This document shows, piece after piece, positions 1 through 8,853 of a stretch of DNA of 64,000 bases. The notes beneath the pieces are model-generated. The model was not told the origin of the DNA and did no database searches. It saw nothing but the letters and a program-made list of their open reading frames with translations. The stretch covers positions 1 through 64,000 of the forward strand of contig JAMLHJ010000002.1 of NCBI GenBank assembly GCA_023957245.1. The letters are read 5' to 3'. This stretch comes from Chitinophagales bacterium. GTDB taxonomy: Bacteria > Bacteroidota > Bacteroidia > Chitinophagales > JADIYW01. Position 1 is the first letter of the stretch. Each line of letters starts with the position of its first letter. Made by a program: the position numbers and the translations under genes.

Positions 1-1177
1 CTCCTTGTTGTCTAAATATTTTAATGATAGCATTCGCATCAACAAGTTGTGGAAGTCCAGGGTTTATACCCGCTTCCAAAGATGCACGAATTACATTACC
101 TTCAAAAAACACTTTGTAAACTGCTGAAGCAAAAAATATTGATAGATAAAAAGCAAAAATAGCTAACCCTACCGTAGCGCAAATAGTCCCGAAAGTCCAA
201 AACTTCTTTACAACGAATGATTGCTCCAATGTTCGTCTTTCAAGTTTGTTTTTTTCGATTTCTTTATTAATTTGCCAAAGTCCTTTTTCGCCCGAATTTT
301 GGTTGCCTGATTCTAAAATTGATTTCTCTTGTTTAAGAGCATCAATTTTGTCAGTGACTTGTCGTTTCTCTAAATCACAATTTCTTTTTTCAATGTTTAT
401 TTTTTCTTGTTTTTCTGTTTCTAAGTTTGTTTTTGTGCTTTCGTAAGCATTAGAAACATTAGAAGTTAAAACATTTCTCATATTGCCCAATCCTTCGTCT
501 GTAGCGTAAGTCCTAATTCTTTCTTTTATATTTTCATACTCAGTTCTGAAAATATTTAGAGAACCGTGACTTTCTTTTGAATTATCATATCCTTGTTGTC
601 GATATTTTTCGGTGTCTATTTGTGCAGCCGAATAAACAAGGTCGTGCAAAAGTTTAGAGAAGGTGCCAATAATATTGACAGGTTGCACTTCAGTGACATT
701 CTGTTCGGGTCTAGTTGCTGGTGTTGTTTCGTTCACGGCTATACGGTTGTCAATGTTATATTTTAAGCGGTCAAATTCTGATAACATTTGAGAATAAGTA
801 GCATTGTCGTCTGAAACTGTAATGTTTTCAACATTGTTTGTGCTTGCGTTAAATGAATAATTGTAAGAGCCGTTAATTGAAATTCTGTTATCAATTAGAC
901 AAAACTTATGGTGCATTATTCCCCTTGCGTCTCCTGTCTCAAAAGCGTGAACGCTAATGTTCGCACCTTTCAATATTAACTTTACGGTTTCATTTTGAAG
1001 ATTTGAGGAAAGTATAATATCTACAGTAACATTTCGGTTTTTGGCTTCAACGATCGCCATTGCAATGTCTCTGTCTGTAAAATATGCCATAGCAACATAA
1101 ACACATTGCTTTGCGTTAGTTATCTCGGAAATAATTCGTTGTTTTATTTCTGCTCCATTTGTTATAAACTCGTTCAT
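1..1177 (-). CDS. PLD-like nuclease/phospholipase-domain membrane protein (3' end beyond window)
   Basis: An open frame of 392 codons starts at the ATG complementary to 1175-1177 and runs off the left edge with no stop. Residues 1-115 form one phospholipase D-like domain with the HxKxxxxD signature H89, K91, D96 (MHHKFCLID), followed by the usual NGSYNYS. A linker follows, then a charged helical, coiled-coil-like stretch (about 230-320) and a hydrophobic membrane segment at about 328-352. Single-HKD proteins normally dimerise to make one active site and act as nucleases or phospholipases; which applies here cannot be told. The coiled coil and membrane anchor behind the catalytic domain are unusual for housekeeping PLD enzymes and recall membrane-linked defence effectors, which is inference. 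The family call is firm and the function is open. Confidence 0.85.
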   Translation of the reverse strand, partial: MNEFITNGAEIKQRIISEITNAKQCVYVAMAYFTDRDIAMAIVEAKNRNVTVDIILSSNLQNETVKLILKGANISVHAFETGDARGIMHHKFCLIDNRISINGSYNYSFNASTNNVENITVSDDNATYSQMLSEFDRLKYNIDNRIAVNETTPATRPEQNVTEVQPVNIIGTFSKLLHDLVYSAAQIDTEKYRQQGYDNSKESHGSLNIFRTEYENIKERIRTYATDEGLGNMRNVLTSNVSNAYESTKTNLETEKQEKINIEKRNCDLEKRQVTDKIDALKQEKSILESGNQNSGEKGLWQINKEIEKNKLERRTLEQSFVVKKFWTFGTICATVGLAIFAFYLSIFFASAVYKVFFEGNVIRASLEAGINPGLPQLVDANAIIKIFRQQG

Positions 1178-1277
1178 GTTTATTTGTTTTAGCTAAACTT
1201 GTTCCTGTTTATTTAAGAAAACTTGCATTGTATTACAGCAAATTGTAGTCAAAGCATACCTCTTTCTCAAAAGCCTA

Positions 1278-1285
1278 CAAATATA
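1278..1285 (-). promoter_or_regulatory. Bacteroidota -7 box upstream of the PLD-like gene
   Basis: On the minus strand this reads TATATTTG, an exact match to the TAnnTTTG -7 consensus of Bacteroidota. It would leave a leader of about 95 nt before the PLD-like start codon. No convincing TTG -33 element was found at the usual distance. Confidence 0.45.
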
Positions 1286-1402
1286 AATATTGTTTGCATA
1301 TAAAAATAAAAAAAACTAAGAATGGTCTTTATAATTGGGTATTATCTACTATCAGAGATTAGTTTCTTGTATTAATTTCTTATTGAAAAACATGGTGAAT
1401 AG

Positions 1403-1606
1403 TTGTATTTACAACTTGAATGTTGCTTTTCTGAAAAAGGATTTAATGCCATAATAGATATTAATATAAAAAATAAATTTAAAAATTTAATCTTATTTGT
1501 CAAAACGAATGTCTTTAAAGGGTTTGAAATTGGACAAAGTTTAAAACAATTGGATGAATTACTATCTCTTCTGAAAGATAAAGGATGGGTTTGCTATAAA
1601 GTGTAA
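1403..1606 (+). CDS. Small hypothetical ORF, possibly a remnant
   Basis: A 67-codon frame opens at a TTG, with no in-frame ATG near the start, and ends at a TAA. The product is lysine- and leucine-rich and ends in an amphipathic stretch (QLDELLSLLKDKGW); I recognise no family. It sits alone in the 540 bp between the PLD-like gene and the EthA-like gene and is followed by a long inverted repeat. It may be the broken end of a lost gene or chance coding. Nothing else that I recognise lies in 1178-1718 apart from the promoter and the inverted repeat listed separately. Confidence 0.2.
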   Translation: MYLQLECCFSEKGFNAIIDINIKNKFKNLILFVKTNVFKGFEIGQSLKQLDELLSLLKDKGWVCYKV

Positions 1607-1621
1607 TTTGTATAAAAAAAT

Positions 1622-1691
1622 CACCCTTTAACAATTCCTTTCTGATGAATATGAGGCTGTAGAATTTCTCAAAAAGGTCTGCTAAAGGGTG
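1622..1691. repeat. Inverted repeat with 9-bp perfect arms
   Basis: CACCCTTTA at 1622-1630 is the exact reverse complement of TAAAGGGTG at 1683-1691. The arms enclose about 52 bp containing GAGGCTGTAGAATTTCTC, which resembles the terminal sequences of some Bacteroidota insertion sequences. It could be a solo remnant of a small non-autonomous element or a long-loop terminator; no target-site duplication is evident. Confidence 0.35.
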
Positions 1692-1718
1692 TCTGTAAAA
1701 AACAGAAGGGCTTATTTT

Positions 1719-3167
1719 TTATGCATACTCTAGATGTTTGTCTGAAGGAGGACTCATTTTGAGTGTAACTAAATCATAAACATAGTTTTGATATACCTTC
1801 CATGGTGCTTTCGAACCTTGTTTTGGAAGGTTTTTGGCTGCTCTCTTCACATATCCTGCATCAAAATCCAATAATGGTGAAGATTCATATTTTGAAACAT
1901 CAAATTTAGGTACAACTTTTTTGTATCCTTCACTGTCCATGTATTTTAATATCCTAGTCACAAATCCACTTACTAAATCACATTTAAGTGTCCATGAAGA
2001 ATTGGTATAACCTACGGTTACAGCAAAATTAGGCACATCGCTTATCATCGTTCCTCTATAAACATGACCTTCACTGGTTTGAATTTCTTTGCCATTGACA
2101 TGAACAGTCATTCCTCCCAAAAATTGAAGTTTAAGTCCAGTTGCAGTAACTATAATATCGGCTTTTAATTCTTTGCCAGACTTCAATAAGATGCCATCTT
2201 TGGTGAATGTTTGGATATGATCTGTTACAATTTCCATTTTCTGCTTCTTTATCGCTTTGAAAAAATCAGAATCAGGAACTGCACACAATCTTTGATCCCA
2301 AGGATTGTATGGCGGGTTAAAATCTTCTTCTTTATAATGCTTACCTAATTGAAGTTCTACGGTCTTCATCAAAAATTTGCGGATAGGAACTGGAAAAGAT
2401 TGGGCAGCATTATAAAAACCCATATTTGTCAATATGTTTTTCCAGCGAATTACTTCATAAGCAGTATTTTCTGGTAATGCTTTTCTAATTCCTAAAGCTA
2501 TTTTATCCTCACTTGGCAAAGTAATCATGTAGGTAGGTGTTCTTTGAAGCATGACCACATTCTTAGCCTTTTTTGACATTTCAGGAGCCAATGTTACAGC
2601 AGTTGCACCACTTCCTATGATGACAACATTTTTATCCTTATAGTCAAGGTCTTCGTCCCAAAATTGAGGATGGACAATCTTCCCTTTGAAATCATTGTAC
2701 CCAGGGAACTCAGGGAGATATCCTTCGCTATAACTATAATATCCACTGCACATAAATAAAAATGCACATTCCATCTGTACGGCTTTCCCTCCAGAATCTA
2801 CAGTAAGTGTCCATTTGCTAGTTTGGTCAGACCAAGAAGCATCTTTTACCATACTGCTGTACTGGATTTTCTTGTCCAAACCAAATTTTGTAGCAGTATC
2901 CTTAATATATTGCAAAATCGTTGAACCATCAGCGATAGACTTTGAACTCAGCCATGGGTTAAAAGAAAACCCCAAGGTGTACATATCTGAGTCTGAACGA
3001 ATACCTGGATATTTAAATAAATCCCAAGTGCCTCCCATAGTTTCACGACCTTCTAAAATCGTGAAAGATTTGTTGGGGCATTTGTCTTGAAGGTGATAAG
3101 CTGCTCCGATACCCGAAATACCCGCTCCCACAATAATTACATCATAATATGGATTTGAAACGCCCAT
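1719..3167 (-). CDS. EthA-like FAD-dependent Baeyer-Villiger monooxygenase
   Basis: The 482-residue product is a two-Rossmann flavoprotein monooxygenase. The FAD site is G14-x-G16-x-x-G19. The type I Baeyer-Villiger fingerprint FxGxxxHxxxWD is intact at F160, G162, H166, W170, D171, and the NADPH Rossmann motif GSGATA is at 185-190. Long stretches (GGTWDLFKYPGIRSDSDMYT, YNPWDQRLC, TVGYTNSSWTLK) match the mycobacterial EthA/MymA type, and the length fits. Such enzymes insert oxygen next to ketones or oxidise sulfur using NADPH and O2; the natural substrate is unknown. The gene is monocistronic, with non-coding DNA on both sides. The family call is strong and the substrate is not predictable. 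Confidence 0.9.
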   Translation of the reverse strand: MGVSNPYYDVIIVGAGISGIGAAYHLQDKCPNKSFTILEGRETMGGTWDLFKYPGIRSDSDMYTLGFSFNPWLSSKSIADGSTILQYIKDTATKFGLDKKIQYSSMVKDASWSDQTSKWTLTVDSGGKAVQMECAFLFMCSGYYSYSEGYLPEFPGYNDFKGKIVHPQFWDEDLDYKDKNVVIIGSGATAVTLAPEMSKKAKNVVMLQRTPTYMITLPSEDKIALGIRKALPENTAYEVIRWKNILTNMGFYNAAQSFPVPIRKFLMKTVELQLGKHYKEEDFNPPYNPWDQRLCAVPDSDFFKAIKKQKMEIVTDHIQTFTKDGILLKSGKELKADIIVTATGLKLQFLGGMTVHVNGKEIQTSEGHVYRGTMISDVPNFAVTVGYTNSSWTLKCDLVSGFVTRILKYMDSEGYKKVVPKFDVSKYESSPLLDFDAGYVKRAAKNLPKQGSKAPWKVYQNYVYDLVTLKMSPPSDKHLEYA

Positions 3168-3481
3168 AACTTTTCGTTTTAATTAATACTAAACTAATAT
3201 TTTTATCAATTGGATTTTTATGATTTCAATCACAAAATATTTCTTTTGCTTAAAGGGAAAGAGCTTTATTTCTCATTAAAAAACGCTTAAATCATTGAAA
3301 TGCAATGCTTGCATAGGTTTTTAGTAAGTAAAAATGATGTAAAAAAACTGACTCAAAAGTCAAATGCTTAAAGATTTATTAACATTAAAAGACCTGCTTT
3401 ATAAATTTATATCGACTATTCGTCTTTCATAACATCTCCACAATTTCACATTTCCACATATTTTCATTATTTTAAAGGGTA

Positions 3482-3543
3482 GCTCCTACGGAGCAAGAAT
3501 GGGTTGATTATTTATTCTTACCAAGTGGTAGCCTCTACGAGGC
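3482..3543. repeat. Pair of REP-like palindromes with identical loops
   Basis: GCTCC-TAC-GGAGC at 3482-3494 and GCCTC-TAC-GAGGC at 3531-3543 are two perfect 5-bp hairpins with the same TAC loop and different but self-complementary stems. Both are preceded by GGTA and followed by A-rich sequence. The compensatory stem changes suggest selection for the hairpin itself. Confidence 0.6.
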
Positions 3544-3832
3544 AAATCCTTGAATCGTCACCCTGAATTCATTTCAGTGTCTATTTTATTACTTTGTTCT
3601 AAAGATGCGGAATCAGGTTCAGTATGATAATACCACTGTTCTGAAAGAATCTCATTGCGTAGCAGTATTACTTATAGATGCTTCGCAAGCTCTGCATGAC
3701 AATGTTCATCTTACCTTCCACCTCTCACATTTCCACATTTTTACATTTTCACATCTTCACAATATTTCATTGCTTCGTGAACTTTGCGTATAACTTTGTA
3801 TCCTTTGCGGTTAAATTTTATTATTCTTTGCA

Positions 3833-4020
3833 GTTAGTTTCGAGATCCTCAATCACCAGCATTTTTACATCTTCAAATTTCCACATCTCCTCATTACTTC
3901 ATTAAACTTCGTGACCTTTGCGTAAGACTTAGCGTTCTTTGCGGTTAATTTTTAGCATCCTTTGCGGTTAGTTTCGAGAACCTCAATCACCAGCATTTTT
4001 ACATCTTCAAATTTCCACAT
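3833..4020. repeat. Two copies of a 54-bp direct repeat, period 134 bp
   Basis: Positions 3833-3886 and 3967-4020 are identical except for one base (GATCCTC versus GAACCTC). The intervening DNA also repeats CTTTGCG-containing words seen before the first copy, so a unit of about 134 bp was tandemly duplicated. No coding function is apparent. Confidence 0.8.
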
Positions 4021-4029
4021 TCCCACATT

Positions 4030-4857
4030 TTAAGAAACGTGATCTTTAAGGATATAAATAGGAATATCAAATTCAGTCGCTAATGTTGCGCTAATATTTC
4101 CAGAAATTAATCTTTTCCAAAAGGTTTTTTTATTGGAAGAGGTAACCAACAAATCTGTATGATGATCTTTTAAAAAATTATACAAACCATTAATTACTGA
4201 ATCGTCATTGACAAAATGAAAATTAATTGTTCTTGAAGGAAATTGTTCTTTAATTTTATCAACAACATTTGTGTCAGCTTGATATACATCTTGCTCTTGA
4301 CTATAGATATGGACTATATTCAATTGTTCAATTTTAAAAAAGTCTAATATTTTAAACGTTTCTGCAAGATGCTCTAGCTTCGGAGATTCCAATTGATGGG
4401 CAAAGGTGATATTTTTGACTTGGTGAAACTTGTATTTATAAGGAATGACAATAGTCGGTACGTCCATTTGAGTGATAACTTGTGCTGCAGAGCTTCCTAT
4501 CATTTTATCCAATATCCCAGTCTTGCCATGAGTGCCCATGATAATCAAATTGGCTTCTTTGGAGTCAATAATATTTTGTGCTTCATCTAATAAATTACCT
4601 GAGCGGATTGTATATGAGACTTTTATTCCATCTGCTTTAAAATCTTCTTCTATTTCAATCATTGATTGTTGTGCAACATCATATAATACAGAATTCAGCT
4701 CAACTGTAAATCCCATCTGAGTGATTGAGCCAACTACAGGAGAGATAGTATGCATCACAACTACTTCGCTATTGCTTGTTTTTGCCAATAACTTCGTAAA
4801 TGTTCTTGCATTTTGAGAGTATTCAGAAAAGTCTGTTAAGAATAAGATTTTATACAT
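4030..4857 (-). CDS. Universal stress protein (UspA family), tandem-domain form
   Basis: The 275 residues comprise two Usp domains of about 140 residues each. Domain 1 carries the nucleotide-binding loop G-x2-G-x9-G-S (GTHGKTG...GSSAAQV, about residues 109-127), so it is probably of the ATP-binding type. Domain 2 (from about residue 150) keeps the fold pattern but ends TSSNKKTFWKRLISGNISA without the glycine loop, so it is likely non-binding. Usp proteins are cytosolic and associated with starvation, redox and envelope stress; the target here is unknown. It is divergent from the pyrophosphatase gene, with about 170 AT-rich bases between them. Confidence 0.9.
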   Translation of the reverse strand: MYKILFLTDFSEYSQNARTFTKLLAKTSNSEVVVMHTISPVVGSITQMGFTVELNSVLYDVAQQSMIEIEEDFKADGIKVSYTIRSGNLLDEAQNIIDSKEANLIIMGTHGKTGILDKMIGSSAAQVITQMDVPTIVIPYKYKFHQVKNITFAHQLESPKLEHLAETFKILDFFKIEQLNIVHIYSQEQDVYQADTNVVDKIKEQFPSRTINFHFVNDDSVINGLYNFLKDHHTDLLVTSSNKKTFWKRLISGNISATLATEFDIPIYILKDHVS

Positions 4858-5026
4858 AGGCTTACACTCTATTCTACAATATATGTGTCAATTTGTTGAA
4901 AAAAAAGATATTTTGCTTGATTTTACACAAATAAATTTTTTCTAATTCAATATTATTTAACAGATAGTATTTTTTCATTTTATTAATTGATATATTTCAG
5001 TTATGTAAATTAAATTTTTTAAAACA

Positions 5027-7231
5027 ATGAAAGAATCAATCGTGTATTTAGTTCCTTTATTAGGACTTTTAGGATTGTTGGTAATGTTTATCAAGTACCA
5101 ATGGGTTTCAAAACAAGATGCAGGTGAAGCAAAGATGCAGGAGCTTGCAGGTTATATCGCCGATGGAGCGATAGCGTTTTTAAAAGCAGAATGGAGAGTC
5201 CTTTCGTATTTTGTAGTTATTGTAGGTTTATTGTTAGCTTATTCGGGTACATTAACAGAGCATTCTAGTCCATTAATTGCCGTTGCATTTGTCATAGGGG
5301 CTGTTTCCTCTGCAGTAGCCGGTTATATCGGGATGAAAATTGCTACCAAAGCTAATGTGCGTACAACTCAAGCTGCAAGAACGTCTTTGGCTAGTGCATT
5401 GAATGTGTCATTTACTGGGGGAACAGTGATGGGATTAGGTGTTGCTGGATTAGCTGTATTTGGACTAGGAGGGCTATTTATCGTCCTTTTAAAAATATTT
5501 GATGTAGCATTGGTAGATAGTGGCGAAATGAAAACTGCCATTGAAGTGCTTACAGGTTTTTCTTTAGGAGCTGAATCTATTGCTCTTTTTGCAAGAGTAG
5601 GTGGAGGTATCTATACCAAAGCAGCTGACGTAGGTGCAGACTTAGTTGGGAAAGTGGAAGCTGGAATTCCAGAAGATGATGTGAGAAACCCAGCTACTAT
5701 TGCAGATAACGTAGGAGATAATGTTGGAGACGTTGCAGGTATGGGTGCTGACTTATTTGGTTCTTATGTAGCAACTATCCTAGCAACTATTGTATTGGGA
5801 CAAGAAATCAAGGCCGTAGATAATTTTGATGGATTTTCTCCAATTTTATTACCAATGTTGATTGCAGGAATAGGCATTTTATTCTCTATAGTCGGTACAT
5901 GGTTTGTAAGAGTAAAGAATGAAACAGATAGCGTTCAGACTGCACTTAATATTGGCAACTGGACTTCTGTGTTATTGACAGCTATTGCAGCTATTGGGCT
6001 AGCAAAATGGATGCTTCCTGAAACATTATCATGGGTAAATCCTGAAAGAGGTGCAGATTTTACTCAAAATGGAGTGATTGGAGCAATCGTATTAGGATTG
6101 ATTGTCGGTATGTTGATGAGTATCATTACTGAATATTATACTGCCATGGGCAAAAGACCAGTGATGAGTATTGTACGTCAATCATCAACTGGCCATGCTA
6201 CTAATATTATAGGTGGTTTATCTGTAGGAATGGAAAGTACAGTATTGTCAATATTGATTTTAGCAGTAGGGATTTATGGTTCTTATCAATTTGCAGGATT
6301 GTATGGAGTGGCGATTGCTGCTACTGGAATGATGGCAACTACTGCCATGCAATTGGCGATTGATGCATTTGGCCCTATCGCTGATAATGCAGGAGGTATT
6401 GCTGAGATGAGCCATTTGCCTGAAGAAGTGAGAGGAAGAACAGATAATTTAGATGCAGTAGGAAATACTACAGCGGCAACAGGTAAAGGATTTGCTATTG
6501 CATCAGCAGCATTGACCTCTTTGGCTTTATTTGCTGCATTTGTAGGTATTTCTGGTATTAAATCAATAGATATTTATAAAGCAGACGTCCTAGCTGGATT
6601 ATTTGTTGGAGGCATGATACCTTTTATTTTCTCATCATTAGCGATTGCTGCTGTGGGAAGAGCTGCTATGGCGATGGTTGAAGAAGTCCGAAGACAATTC
6701 AGAGAAATCCCTGGCATTATGGAATATAAAGCTAAACCAGAATATGAAAAATGTGTAGCGATTTCTACTCAAGCATCTATCAGAGAAATGGTGGCTCCAG
6801 GATTGATTGCTTTGATTACACCTGTTGTAATAGGATTTATTTTTGGCCCAGAAGTATTAGGAGGCTTATTGGCTGGTGTTACTGTGTCAGGAGTATTGAT
6901 GGGTATCTTCCAAAGCAATGCAGGTGGAGCTTGGGATAATGCAAAAAAATCTTTTGAAAAAGGTGTAGATATCAATGGCAAAACATACTTTAAAGGTTCT
7001 GAGCCTCATAAAGCTGCTGTTACTGGAGATACTGTTGGTGACCCATTCAAAGACACCTCTGGCCCTTCTATGAATATTTTGATTAAATTGATGTCAATTG
7101 TAGCGTTAATCATCGCTCCACATATTGCACAAACTCAAATCCCTGAAGAACCAGCTCCTTCCAATAATATTGAAACAGTTGATGCTTCTAGTGTTCAAAC
7201 TCCAGTTCAAGATATTATTACAGAAGAATAA
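5027..7231 (+). CDS. hppA: Membrane-integral K+-dependent ion-translocating pyrophosphatase
   Basis: The 734-residue product has about 16 membrane spans. It hydrolyses cytosolic pyrophosphate and uses the energy to pump H+ and/or Na+ across the inner membrane. The catalytic loops are intact: [18 protein letters not shown] near residue 187, then [15 protein letters not shown], and the C-terminal [14 protein letters not shown]. In [12 protein letters not shown], Ala occupies the position that is Lys in K+-independent enzymes, which places it in the K+-dependent class. Whether it pumps Na+, H+ or both cannot be settled here. A hydrophilic tail of about 35 residues ([14 protein letters not shown]...) follows the last helix. 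An intrinsic terminator lies 27 bp after the stop. Confidence 0.95.
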   Translation: MKESIVYLVPLLGLLGLLVMFIKYQWVSKQDAGEAKMQELAGYIADGAIAFLKAEWRVLSYFVVIVGLLLAYSGTLTEHSSPLIAVAFVIGAVSSAVAGYIGMKIATKANVRTTQAARTSLASALNVSFTGGTVMGLGVAGLAVFGLGGLFIVLLKIFDVALVDSGEMKTAIEVLTGFSLGAESIALFARVGGGIYTKAADVGADLVGKVEAGIPEDDVRNPATIADNVGDNVGDVAGMGADLFGSYVATILATIVLGQEIKAVDNFDGFSPILLPMLIAGIGILFSIVGTWFVRVKNETDSVQTALNIGNWTSVLLTAIAAIGLAKWMLPETLSWVNPERGADFTQNGVIGAIVLGLIVGMLMSIITEYYTAMGKRPVMSIVRQSSTGHATNIIGGLSVGMESTVLSILILAVGIYGSYQFAGLYGVAIAATGMMATTAMQLAIDAFGPIADNAGGIAEMSHLPEEVRGRTDNLDAVGNTTAATGKGFAIASAALTSLALFAAFVGISGIKSIDIYKADVLAGLFVGGMIPFIFSSLAIAAVGRAAMAMVEEVRRQFREIPGIMEYKAKPEYEKCVAISTQASIREMVAPGLIALITPVVIGFIFGPEVLGGLLAGVTVSGVLMGIFQSNAGGAWDNAKKSFEKGVDINGKTYFKGSEPHKAAVTGDTVGDPFKDTSGPSMNILIKLMSIVALIIAPHIAQTQIPEEPAPSNNIETVDASSVQTPVQDIITEE

Positions 7232-7257
7232 ATAGATTAGTTCATTTTATATTTTAA

Positions 7258-7290
7258 ATGCTCAAGTCATAGGATTTGGGCATTTTTCGT
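7258..7290 (+). terminator. Rho-independent terminator of hppA
   Basis: An 11-bp stem (with two G-U pairs) runs from ATGCTCAAGTC to GATTTGGGCAT around a 4-nt loop and is followed directly by TTTTTCGTT. It is correctly placed downstream of hppA. Confidence 0.75.
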
Positions 7291-7349
7291 TATATATTTT
7301 CTTCCCTCTAAAAATGAATAAGAATTCTTCTTATTGATGAAATTGGCTT

Positions 7350-7357
7350 TATCTTTG
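7350..7357 (+). promoter_or_regulatory. Bacteroidota -7 box of the DUF1015 gene
   Basis: TATCTTTG matches TAnnTTTG exactly and sits 16 bp before the ATG at 7374, giving a very short leader of roughly 10 nt. Confidence 0.55.
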
Positions 7358-7373
7358 AGCAACTATCAAAATC

Positions 7374-8624
7374 ATGGTAAAAATACGTCCCTTCAAAGGT
7401 CTTAGGCCTCAATTAGAACTTACTTCAAGAATTGCTTCAAAACCTTATGATGTCCTCAATTCTGAGGAGGCAAGAGTAGAGGTGCAAAAAGAACCATTAT
7501 CTTTTTTACAAATCTCAAAACCTGAAGTGAATTTTGACAGTTCTATTAGCCCTTATGCTGATGAAGTTTATGAGAAAGGAAATGAAATCTTTAAAAAATT
7601 TATTCAAGAAGGATATTTAGTAAGAGATGAAGAACCTTCTATGTATGTCTATTCTCAAGTAATGAATGGTAGAAGACAGACAGGATTGGTGGCTGGTTCA
7701 TCAATAGATGATTATTTTATTAATGTCATCAAAAAACATGAGCTGACTTTAACAGCTAAAGAGAACGACCGTATCCGCCACATGAAAACCAAAATGGCTC
7801 AGCCGGGGATGGTCTTTTTAACGTATAGGAATGTTGATGAAATTAGCAATATGATTAATGAAGTGATTGCAGAATCTCCATTAGTTGATTTTGTTGATGA
7901 GCTCAATGTTATCCATCAACTTTGGAAAATTAGTGATAGTGAAGTTCTTCAAAAATTACAAGATTTATTTGCTACTCGTGTAGAAGCAAGCTATATCGCT
8001 GATGGTCATCATCGTTCTGCAGCATCTGCAAAAGTCGGAGCAGCTATTAGAGAGGCAAAGGGTGATTATTCTGGAGAAGAGCCTTTTAATTATTTTTTAT
8101 CATGTCTTTTCCCATCTGATCAACTGCAAATTATTGATTATAATAGAGTTGTGATAGATTTAAACGGCTTATCTGTTTCTGAAATTATCAATAAAATTCA
8201 AGAGCATTTTTTGCTTGAACAGCAACAAGATTTATATACTCCACAATCTTTACATGAATTCAGTATGTACCTTGATGGTAAATGGTATTCAATGAAAGCT
8301 AAACCTCACACTTTTGACGATAATGATCCTATCAAAGGGCTTGATGTTACAGTATTGAGCCAATATCTTTTAGATCCGATATTGGGAATTAAAGACCAAA
8401 GAACCGACAAGAGAATAGATTTTGTTGGAGGAATTAGAGGGCTGAAGGAATTGAGTAAGAGAGTAGATAGTGGAGAAATGGCGATTGCATTTGCTTTTTA
8501 TCCAGTTACTTTAGATCAATTAATGTCTATTGCAGATAATGGAATGATTATGCCTCCCAAATCTACTTGGTTTGAACCTAAATTAAAATCTGGATTAGTC
8601 ATCAACCTTTTAGAGGATAAATAG
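7374..8624 (+). CDS. DUF1015 family protein
   Basis: The 416-residue soluble protein starts with the family hallmark IRPFKGLRPQ...SRIASKPYDVLNSEEA and carries the conserved YIADGHHRSAA block near residue 205, which resembles a ligand- or metal-binding His pair. In many Bacteroidota the gene lies beside serine/PLP biosynthesis genes (serA, serC), but those are not neighbours here. The biochemical role of the family is not established. It has its own promoter after the hppA terminator and is followed by repeat DNA. Confidence 0.88.
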   Translation: MVKIRPFKGLRPQLELTSRIASKPYDVLNSEEARVEVQKEPLSFLQISKPEVNFDSSISPYADEVYEKGNEIFKKFIQEGYLVRDEEPSMYVYSQVMNGRRQTGLVAGSSIDDYFINVIKKHELTLTAKENDRIRHMKTKMAQPGMVFLTYRNVDEISNMINEVIAESPLVDFVDELNVIHQLWKISDSEVLQKLQDLFATRVEASYIADGHHRSAASAKVGAAIREAKGDYSGEEPFNYFLSCLFPSDQLQIIDYNRVVIDLNGLSVSEIINKIQEHFLLEQQQDLYTPQSLHEFSMYLDGKWYSMKAKPHTFDDNDPIKGLDVTVLSQYLLDPILGIKDQRTDKRIDFVGGIRGLKELSKRVDSGEMAIAFAFYPVTLDQLMSIADNGMIMPPKSTWFEPKLKSGLVINLLEDK

Positions 8625-8699
8625 ATTTTTATTTTAATAGATTGTAGGGAATCGAAATAAAGGTTCTTGTTGCTTTTTGCAATAGGATTTGTTTCTCTT

Positions 8700-8850
8700 T
8701 CATTAAACTTAGTGTGCTTTGCGAAAGACTTAGTGTGCTTTGCGGTTAGTATCAAAGCACTCAACCTCCAGCATTTTTCATTTGTAACTCGTACTTCGTA
8801 CATTTTCATATTTCCACATTCCCAAATCTTCACATTATTTCATTGCTTCA
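8700..8850. repeat. Second copy of the CTTTGCG / CCACATT intergenic repeat family
   Basis: CTTAGTGTGCTTTGCG occurs at 8708-8723 and 8729-8744 (period 21 bp). It is followed by CCTCCAGCATTTTTCA and CACATT-rich text that parallels 3830-4020, including CAGCATTTTT and TTTCCACATTCC. It lies between two converging genes. Confidence 0.65.
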
Positions 8851-8853
8851 TTA

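Larger units (their letters stand above)
3168..4029. other. Long non-coding interval rich in repeats
   Basis: No credible gene was found in these 862 bp. They hold two small perfect hairpins (3482-3543), a degenerate tandem repeat (3833-4020) and low-complexity runs related to CACATTTCCACAT. The same sequence style recurs at 8700-8850, so this is probably a dispersed intergenic repeat family rather than decayed coding DNA. Confidence 0.6.

Noticed and set aside
8516..8833. Minus-strand ORF of 105 codons across the DUF1015 3' end and repeat
   Set aside because: It overlaps a well-supported gene and otherwise translates the low-complexity intergenic repeat; no family resemblance.
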